From positions 12,631,510 through 12,695,509 of the forward strand of contig CM067526.1 of assembly GCA_034509925.1 (NCBI GenBank): DNA of 64,000 bases, read 5' to 3'. Source of the DNA: Hirudinaria manillensis (lineage: Eukaryota > Annelida > Clitellata > Hirudinida > Hirudinidae). Both the position numbers and the translations under genes were made by a program. The notes under the pieces are model-generated. The model had not been told where the DNA came from. It did not search any database and saw nothing but the letters and a program-made list of their open reading frames with translations. Below, piece after piece: positions 56,418 through 64,000 of this stretch (positions are counted from its first letter, which is position 1; every line of letters starts with the position of its first letter).

Positions 56418-57499
56418 CACTGAATCAAATCTACAAAACCACTATGAAAAGAATTATCGTAAGATGGCTGAACAATGAAAATTTGTTGACTAAAAATAAA
56501 TAACTCATGAGTAGTAATGTACCTGGTTGCGTTTTGTGACGTTGAAATTTGACGTTATGATACGTATTACTTAAAAAATTTTATTTAAACAATTACTTTA
56601 AAATTGATAAAGTTACATAAAATTTTTCTAAAAGTAGAATTGATTTACAAAATAAAGATTGCTCTCTCTTACCTGAACTTAAACAACTCCTGCGCGACCT
56701 TTCAAAGGTCTCTTAACTCGTAACGGCACATTTCTTTTTATAAATACTGCTACTCGTAATATTATCAACACAACTTCTTTCACGGGTCTTTCTCAATGCT
56801 CATCAAATTATTATAACTTCTCAAGTCATTCTGGTACGCGCAATTTTGACTCGCGTTCAGCAACCTCCCAATAAGCTTGGCCCACCTAGTTTCTATTTTG
56901 CCAAAGAAAAAACTCACCATCACTTTCCAAACAAGTTACTTATTGAACTTTATTATCATTCAAATAACCCCAGATTATATGTTGTAAAAAATTCTGAAAG
57001 CTGCTAACAAAACTCTTTCAAACTGTTAAAAAGCAACAAAAAAAAACAAATCCTTTTCTACCACCTTAAACAGCTTTGATGGATGTAATCCTCAACAAAA
57101 AAAAAACAAGGAGGCATCAGCTAAGGAACACAGAACCATAATTTGCAGATACAAACTGGTAAATTCACACAAAAAATTACAATAAGTAGATTTGAACAAT
57201 CAAGAAAAACATGCCTGTCTAAATAAGCAACATCAATGCTCAAGAAACTATGAAGAAATCAGAAATCATGAATCAAATTCCACAGACGACAACGAGGGGT
57301 GTAATTATGCAAAAATGCGCTCATCAATATTCCATCGATTACAAATGAGGGTCTTCAAATGCTAAAAACGTGTCTCTAATGACGAGGCACAGGTGGTCAT
57401 TACCATTAACATTTTAGCTGCTCCATGCACAGAATAATCACACAATTGAAAAGCACCTCACAAGAATCTGTTCCATTTCTCATCTCAGTGGAAATAAAA
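56418..57499. other. LAPTM4 5' flank and CARHSP1-like 3' flank
   Basis: AT-rich DNA without a recognisable coding exon. The 3' UTR of the cold-shock gene may extend into it. Confidence 0.5.
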
Positions 57500-58052
57500 T
57501 CATAAGTTTTGGGTAGGAGGGTTTTCGTCTGGCCTCAGTCTGCTGTCCCAAGTCTCTCTCGGCACGCCCGAAAGAAGCCGGGTAATCTGGACGTGGGCCG
57601 CAGAGTACTTGACATTCTTCGGGGGGATTGGAAATAATTTGTAGCTTACCTCATCTCCACTAATTGGAACAAACTCTCCTTCAATACTTTGGAAAGAAAT
57701 ATTTTAGTATAATAAAAATATATAATAAAGAGCTAGCCATGAGTGGATAAAGATTAAATAGTACTGACTCTGAGATGTGAAAAAATAACTTTTCTCCTCC
57801 ATCACAAGGCAGAATAAAACCATGTCCCTTTTGCCTGCAGAAATCTTCTACTTTGCCATGAAAGGTTGGGCCTGCAAGAATTCTCTCTGATCTGGTTGAA
57901 GAGTGTGATTTTATGACTCGCATTAAAAACAAACTTTAAAAAAAAAACATTTCAAAACAAACACGTTTTGAAACTAACTCGGATATGGTCCTATTTCGTC
58001 TATTTGCGAAAGGCTTCAAAGTTGGAGAAGTTGAAGGAGAGACACTATCCAT
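57500..58052 (-). CDS. CARHSP1: Cold-shock-domain protein, CARHSP1/CSDC2-like
   Basis: Three exons, 58052-57979, 57933-57769 and 57686-57500 (141 aa; human CARHSP1 is 147). Exon 1 encodes a Ser/Pro-rich start with NRRNRTIS, matching the RRTRT-S phosphorylated segment of CARHSP1. The cold-shock domain contains FHGKVEDFCRQKGHGFI, where RNP1 is normally KGxGFI, then GGEKLFFHIS-D. It continues in exon 3 with IEGEFVPISGDEVSYK and ends in ETWDS. The protein binds single-stranded RNA and regulates mRNA stability in vertebrates. Exon 1 was placed by phase and motif, since exon 2 alone also offers a start at 57923. The introns are short (45 and 82 bp). Confidence 0.88.
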
Positions 58053-58904
58053 GAGGCTGCTTTTTAATTGATTGCTTATCGTGGCTTTGTAAATCTTCTT
58101 ATAACGAGTCTCGATATTTTATTACAAAAGTAATTTGTTTCGCCTTAAATTCATAAAGGTACAAATTCTTCTAGATATTCGAGAAAAACAGTTCAGCAAA
58201 AGCAGACGCGATGTGATAAACTCGATCACTCAAGCCGTATCCTCTTAACAGACCAGAGCAAAGTTTTATCAAAACAAGAAAGATTTTAATAGCAGTACGG
58301 TAACTTTGAGTACGTGCAGCCTCATTAACAATATCACAAATACGATTATATGTCTAAAGAGTCCTACTGAACAATCATGTTGCACATTTTCAAATATAAA
58401 ACCTTTTTTTTTTGGTCATTTTCGAAGGATATTTGAGAGTTTTCGAAGTGTTTATTTTACAATGTCAAGAGCGAGTCCCACATGTTTACGTAAGTTATTG
58501 TCTTGCAAACACTAGGTCCAACATAACTAGGGGCGCCTCTTATTTTGCGAGTTATGCCTGGTTATGTAGAAACTTGTTGTTTTCAATAGGAGTGTTTTCG
58601 CCCAACATTCGTTTATATTACTGGTCCTAAAGCCAACATTACGACATAAATCATGGCAGCAGGAAGAAGTGCGTAAAAGTGCATGCGGGGGTATTAAAAT
58701 TACCGTTAGATGGTCTAAAGCTTACATGATCATAAGTGACAGTCAGTGCAATTTCAAACTCAATGTCAGATTCTCAAAAAAAATGAAAGTATGTATGCAA
58801 TTGACAACGCATTGTGACCCACTACATGCATTTTAAAGAAACGAGACAACCGATTTAGATACTATTATGTTTGATGAACTGGAAAAGAACCAATGATCAA
58901 ATCA
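58053..58904. other. CARHSP1-like 5' flank and TSNAX 3' flank
   Basis: No coding exon recognised; open frames here lack family similarity and have no plausible splice context. Confidence 0.5.
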
Positions 58905-59967
58905 TCAATAAAATTCTTCTTCATAGTTTTCATTCTCTAGATTCTTATAATTATTATCACTTATTGCAAAAATTAAATGCTCTTTTGGTATCTCAGAACC
59001 TCTCAGCCTGATGGTATAGAGGGCATTTTCTACTTTTAGAAGGCTTTGCTTCAGAACCCCAATCTAAAAAAAAATCAAAAGCATTGAATTTTAAAATTAT
59101 CAAATCCTAAAATTTTATAAGTGTCTCAAACTAACTTTCTTTGTCAAATCCCTAGGCAAACCACTTAGATTTCCAAATCCCTCAAAGAGACATCTCAAGA
59201 ATGAACAGATTTTTTCTGATACTTCAAAACCACTTTTAGTGGCAGAACTGATGCAGAATCTCATGAGTTCTCCAGAAAAATCTGCAATTCCCATGAAATA
59301 TTCCTCTGCTGGGACTAAAATACTGATTTTGGATTCTTTTTCCTCACTTGCTTCAGCAACATTGGCAGACTTCTAAATTATATTTTAAAAAATCTCAATC
59401 ATTTGATTGAGTTCAAAACTTTGGCATTCTTACCTTAACAAATGTTAAGTCATCTTTAATATCTTCCAGGCTTATCAACTCTCCTGTTTTCAGATAGTGA
59501 TGAAAAGCAACAGCTTCAATGTATTCTTGTAACCCTAAACATAATGTTACAATCATGATGTAACTGACTGTCGTAATAAAATAGGCAATACATAGAGTTA
59601 CAAACCTGGTGAATAAGCCCTTAAAAATTGATATCCACTTTCATTGTCTAACTCTTTACTCACATGGTACCACTTGTGCTTCTTTAGAGAAGAAAATTTG
59701 TTCATAATATTATCATTCTCGCCTCCATTGTCACCTCTAAAAGATATTATCATATTTTAAGTCATTATCAAACATTTTATATTAGGTATGTTATTATTTT
59801 TCAGCAATTTTACGAGAATAAAATTAAAGTTACCTATGGAGTTGAAAAATTAATCGCTTGCTTTCGATAGTTATATCACGACTTAGTTTAACCAATCTTT
59901 CAAATTTATCATTTCTAGCATCTAATGTTTTTTGATATAGTCGGAACAGTTCCTGCGTCGCATCCAT
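58905..59967 (-). CDS. TSNAX: Translin-associated factor X (Trax)
   Basis: Five exons, 59967-59834, 59736-59606, 59534-59434, 59372-59136 and 59063-58905 (253 aa; human 290). Diagnostic stretches are [18 protein letters not shown] followed by [37 protein letters not shown], and [19 protein letters not shown]. Trax partners with translin in C3PO, an RNase that clears the siliRNA passenger strand and matures tRNA. The acidic residues known to be catalytic in Trax (Glu in the EYxEA helix, Asp and Glu in ADxxGELMR) are all present. An in-frame ATG at 60027 would add a hydrophobic leader without family support, so 59967 is preferred. The C-terminal tail after the last helix is short and acidic. 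Confidence 0.94.
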
Positions 59968-60306
59968 GTTTGTAAACATGTAAAAAATAAAGGCGCACCC
60001 AATTAAAATAAATTGTTTATGTATCATGCAAGTTTTTAGTTGGTATTTTATTTTTAAATTAAAAAGTCTGATATGTTTTTTAAGAAGTTTTTAGTGTTTA
60101 CACATTAGTTTAACGTTAGGATTTTAAAAAGCAATTCTAAAAAAAAACATTTTTACGTTTTTAAATAAACCCTCTGCAGTGGCTTTAGACAATAGTTAAT
60201 TATTTTTGAAAATTGTGATCAGCTGGCGTCAATTTGCGGGAAAACTAAATGAAATTGTTTTGGGTTTCGGGCCGAGTAAAATTTAGTTGTTGATACTTTT
60301 TCGAAA
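59968..60306. promoter_or_regulatory. Bidirectional TSNAX-POLE2 promoter with E2F-like site
   Basis: The two start codons diverge across 339 bp, so the genes probably share a promoter. TTTGCGGGAAAA at 60233-60244 fits an E2F site (GCGGGAAA core), about 62 bp before the POLE2 ATG. This is fitting for a replication gene. Confidence 0.6.
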
Positions 60307-63300
60307 ATGGAGAGTAAATTGAAGCGTCAGATAATTACATCGTTTAAGATGTATGGGTTCACTTTGCGAAGGTTGTTATTTGTGATTTTAATTAAATCTG
60401 TGCTGAGATTAGCAGATTATAATACTTTGAGCAATTTCAGTGATGCTACGAAATATCTCCTGGAAGTGTTATCTGATGTTGATCAGCAACATCATGCAGC
60501 TTGCATCGAGAGATTAATCGAAGCCATAAGGAAATTGCCCCGTAAACATTTTTGCATTTTGTAATAACATCCAAACTTTTGAATATAAATAAAACCTATA
60601 ACTTTTGCAAAGTTGACAATGCAACTATTGAGAGAAAGCATTGCGAACTTTCTGTTGCTGAATGTAACCAAGAACAGAATGAAGAGTAAGCATTGTAATA
60701 TTGGAATGTAGGGCTCTGCCATAAATTTATAGACATTTTGACTCTTGTTTTCAGTTTGGAAGTCCTACAGGTCATTGATGCTTTCTCTGTACCAAACTTT
60801 ATCTACAATGCTGAAAATAAAAAGTTTATGAAGTGAGTTTTGTGTGCAAAATCTGGGATCTGACATTTCCCTTTATTCATATATCTTCATGGTTTTTATT
60901 GTGTTTTTTTTTAACCTAGTGAAGATATATAATGTAAAAACTACTATGTTTTGCTCTCAAAATTATATACTCAACTGAAACATTGGACCAAAAATCATCA
61001 TTCAATTTATTTCTGATTGAAACTATATATTGACCTGAAAGATAATGGGTGATTGAATCCAGTCATCATTTGAACTTATGTCAATGATTTGGAATTCAAA
61101 GGACCAAAGGTGAAAGGTCACTGATGTCTGATGCTCCCTCAAAGATTCACCTCTTCCTTGAGAGATATAATATCCTGCTTCAGGTTTGTTGTTTTTGTTG
61201 TTGTTATTGTTGTCTATTGTTTGTATTGGAGTAAAAATTGTTGGCACGTTGGTAATGGTTGATACAGAGACCTTGATTTTTCAGAGGACTCAAAGACACA
61301 GTTTGTTTGCATCGGTTGCATTGCAGTCCAACGAGATCAACAAGTTCCAGGTTTTAAAACTTTTCAGTGTTTTTTCTTAATTTGTTTAAATTTTATAACT
61401 ATTTTATTTTTGTTTTTACCACTATTGTATTAATTATTATAAGCTGCTATTGTTGTTTTTATTATTATTATTATTATTGTTGTTACCAAAACTTATATTG
61501 ACCTGTTTATTCAAATTTCAGTCTCATCATAATAGCAATAATCATCATCATAATCATTGACATTTTTATCAGTTTTAATAGTATGCCATCTTTCTCCATG
61601 CAGTTAAAAGAAGATTTTTCTTATTTTGATTATATTTTTGTAATTTTGGTTTAATATTAACTATTAAAAGCTGCAATTAAAAAGTTGTTGTTATTACATC
61701 ATTGTATTATGTTAACCAATTTGTTCAAACTTCAATCTCGTTATAATAGTAATAGTATAATAGTAATCATAATCACTGATGCAGTTTTAATGGTATGCCA
61801 TCTTTCTCCATGCAGCTGAAGGCAATAGATTATCTGATGGGAAGCACTCAAAAGTTGGGGGACCTGATTGTTCTGGGGATGCTCACGCAGATGAAAGAGG
61901 TCAGTGATTTCATAAACAAAAGATGGAGTATTAGAAATAATTGCACTGAGCTTGGATCCTGGAAGTTTCCATTTTTAAAGCTTCAAGTTCTGTTCTTATT
62001 TTCTAGGATGTTTACATGGTCGTTGCTATCAGCAGGTGATAATGATAAATTATTAATTCATAATTTTAGGGGAAGTGGTATCTGGAAGACCCCACAGGGG
62101 CAGTTTGCCTCGACCTTAGAAGAGCAATATCCTTTTGATTCATAAATATTCAGAGATATGGATAAATAAAATAGCTTAAGTTGAATGTTCATAGATGTAT
62201 TTGCCTAAACATCCTTCCTTGACTCTCTGACTCACAACTTCCATGTAGGTCTCTTCACAGAGAACTGCTTTGTGCTTGCAGAAGGTTGCTATGACGACGG
62301 GGTGTTCCAGGTCTACGCCCTCGGCTTTCCTCCCCCGGAACCCGCCTCCATTACGAGGTTTCGTCGCGAATTTTTTTTGTGGCTGCACAATATCATCCGA
62401 CATTACATAACGATCATATAGTGATTAACCTAATTAACCTTTACCTTTCGATACTCATTACTGATGGATGACATTGGGCAACAACTATTGCTCTGCAATT
62501 GTACAGGTCCTTCTTTGGCAATGTGAACTTCTTTGGCGGCCCCTCTGAAACTTCTCAGAGGGAAAATGTGAAACTGAGGCAGATAGAGGAAAGCACGGAG
62601 GATGCCATGTTTGTCTTCATCTCCGATGTTTGGCTCGATGATGTCAAGGTGACCGAGTGCTTTTATTTTCATTGTTTTGTTTGGATTTAATTTGATAAAT
62701 GCAAATTTTTATCTCAGAATTGTTGTAAAATATCCATGCTTCTCTTTTTTCAGGTGATGCAGAAACTGAGGACTTTGTTTGAAGGTTATTCTCATACCCC
62801 TCCAACCTGCTTTGTCTTCTCAGGCAATTTTTTGGCCCAAGCCTATGGTCACAGTCAGGCAAAAGTTCTGAGAGGTATAGGTTCATCTTCGAATTATTTT
62901 GGCAAAACATCTTTGCATAATTAATTAAAATTCATGTAATACTGATTTCGTAATAAAAATCACGATTTAATTTATAAGTAATCCATATTTTCATCCCAAC
63001 TACTTGGTTTTATTTGGTTAAATATAATTCTTAACTTAAAAATTGTAACTGTAATTTAATATTATTATACTTATTTAATAGTTTATTTATTTATTTAAAA
63101 CTATAATATTAAATTAACTATAAGTACATTTTCATTCTTAAAGATTGTTTGAAACAACTTGGAGATATGATAGCTGAATTTCCTTCTCTGCTGGATTCAA
63201 GCAAATTTGTCTTCGTGCCCGGTCCACAGGACCCTGGTCCCAGTCCTGTACTTCCCAGGTGAGTTTAATGACATGTTGTCAGGTTTTATTATTATTATTA

Positions 63301-63310
63301 TTATTATTAT

Positions 63311-63343
<33 letters not shown>

Positions 63344-63787
63344 CAGCATTAAGTTAGTAATAAACACAACAAAAAGCAATTTATTGCTAATTAATGCAGC
63401 TTTTAAAAATTTGATTTCCTATGGAAAGTTAATATAAACACATAAGAAGTTATAAAAAAATATTTTTGGTAATTTTGCACATAAATATAAAATAATAATA
63501 TTACTGTACAACATTTTCATTATTTATCACTGCAACTTTTAATATCAGACATTAGCATCTGACATTTCAAACAAAGATAACAATGCTTCCCATTTGTCCA
63601 AAGGCCAGGCATACCGGGATCAATCCACGATGCTTTCTTGAAAAAGGTCCCAAAAGCTGTCTTCACCAGTAATCCATGCAGACTGCAGTACTGTACCCAG
63701 GAGATTGTGGTGTTTAGGGAGGACATTGTTGTGAAAATGTGCAGGAATTGCATCAAGTACCCCACTGATGGGAACATACCCAATCAT
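60307..63787 (+). CDS. POLE2: DNA polymerase epsilon subunit 2 (POLE2), 3' end beyond window
   Basis: Thirteen exons are visible: 60307-60371, 60441-60541, 60613-60685, 60755-60832, 61102-61183, 61285-61350, 61816-61899, 62070-62126, 62236-62357, 62507-62648, 62754-62874, 63144-63258, 63604-63787 (430 codons of an expected 520 or so). It is the B-subunit of the leading-strand polymerase epsilon, in the nucleus. Matches include the N-terminal helical domain (ATKYLLEVL), [51 protein letters not shown] and [16 protein letters not shown]. The calcineurin-like but inactive phosphodiesterase fold continues with [32 protein letters not shown] and MCRNCIKYP. Exon 5 has two usable acceptors (61102 or 61117). 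The last donor CAT|GTTTGT at 63788 shows that the gene continues past 64000. Confidence 0.95.
61571..61815 (+). repeat. Duplicated intron end with decoy acceptor in POLE2
   Basis: The 33 bases 61571-61603 and 61783-61815 are identical except for one base, and both end in TCTTTCTCCATGCAG. The second is the real exon 7 acceptor. The first is followed by a decayed exon-like sequence. Looser similarity extends upstream of both (about 61440-61570 against 61660-61782). Confidence 0.7.
62127..62235 (+). other. U12-type AT-AC intron in POLE2
   Basis: The intron starts with ATATCCTTTT (U12 donor consensus ATATCCTTT), carries the branch-site consensus TTCCTTGAC at 62215-62223, and ends with AC at 62235, 13 nt after the branch A. 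Splicing here joins LRRA to [10 protein letters not shown] in frame, matching the POLE2 family (KAQFHSGLYTE). No GT donor gives that join. Confidence 0.9.
63270..63350. repeat. ATT/AGT triplet microsatellite
   Basis: A TTA run followed by a TAG run in POLE2 intron 12. Confidence 0.85.
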
Positions 63788-64000
63788 GTTTGTTCATCTA
63801 AAGTTATATTTGATAGATGCATGGAAAGTTTATTATTCTGTAATCACATGCATAGCTTTGCTTTCTAGGTTGCCAGCATGTCCATGCTATTATCCACGAA
63901 ATCTTTATATGAGTTGAAAACTTAGTGCATTACTTTATTTATATTAATTATAACAGATTAGCGATAAATCACTACTATAATTTAATATTTAATAATGATC
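63788..64000 (+). other. Start of next POLE2 intron, window edge
   Basis: A possible acceptor TTTCTAG near 63868 is followed by a short open stretch that does not match the POLE2 C-terminus and soon meets a stop, so I do not accept it as an exon. Confidence 0.4.

Noticed and set aside
59968..60027. Upstream ATG of TSNAX giving a hydrophobic leader
   Set aside because: Trax is cytosolic and nuclear, and family similarity begins after 59967; the leader is best read as 5' UTR.
63869..63924. Possible last POLE2 exon after TTTCTAG
   Set aside because: The short peptide (VASMSMLLS...) does not match the POLE2 C-terminus, so the true exons should lie beyond 64000.

Overview
This is a metazoan nuclear contig. 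It holds intron-rich, single-copy animal genes (SERCA, CLC-7, survivin, LAPTM4, TSNAX, POLE2, a T-box factor) in AT-rich DNA full of ATT, GAT/ATC and GGAT/GGAC microsatellites. A bilaterian invertebrate is most likely. The end of the SERCA protein (VARKI-D-G) and a pair of Star-like FkbM genes hint at an arthropod, but I cannot fix the phylum from sequence alone. All exon models below were built by hand from splice sites, reading phase and family alignment; every internal junction joins in phase.

Layout: 1-4715 is repeat-rich intron before the last exon (4716-7030, +) of a two-pore-domain K+ channel. 8065-10820 (+) is a seven-exon immunoglobulin-domain protein. 12359-22469 (-) is a complete 23-exon SERCA Ca2+-ATPase with a Helitron in one intron. 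24630-30759 (-) is a six-exon T-box factor with a GC-richer, CCAAT-box-containing 5' flank. 30.8-36.4 kb is mostly microsatellite. 36497-39698 and 40734-42724 (+) are tandem FkbM-methyltransferase-like type II membrane proteins, and the second is followed by a foldback repeat. 44344-44973 (+) is survivin, tail-to-tail with CLCN7 (45217-52648, -, 22 exons). LAPTM4 (53917-56417, -), a CARHSP1-like cold-shock protein (57500-58052, -) and TSNAX (58905-59967, -) follow. POLE2 (60307 to past 63787, +) is divergent from TSNAX across 339 bp and runs off the window end.

Functional groupings: CLCN7 and LAPTM4 are both lysosomal membrane proteins and neighbours. Survivin and POLE2 are both cell-cycle genes, and POLE2 has an E2F-like site just upstream. 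SERCA and the K2P channel are ion-transport proteins. None of this implies an operon.

The most unusual signals are about splicing. About 33 of 86 hand-defined 5' splice sites have T at +3 (GTTNGT type), far above what animal introns normally show. POLE2 carries a textbook U12-type AT-AC intron, and SERCA has a GC-AG intron and an 18-nt microexon. Other notable items are a 369-bp Helitron whose empty site is preserved in neighbouring tandem repeats, a gene-conversion-like mosaic between the FkbM copies, and an in-frame Q/N-rich N-terminal extension of SERCA.
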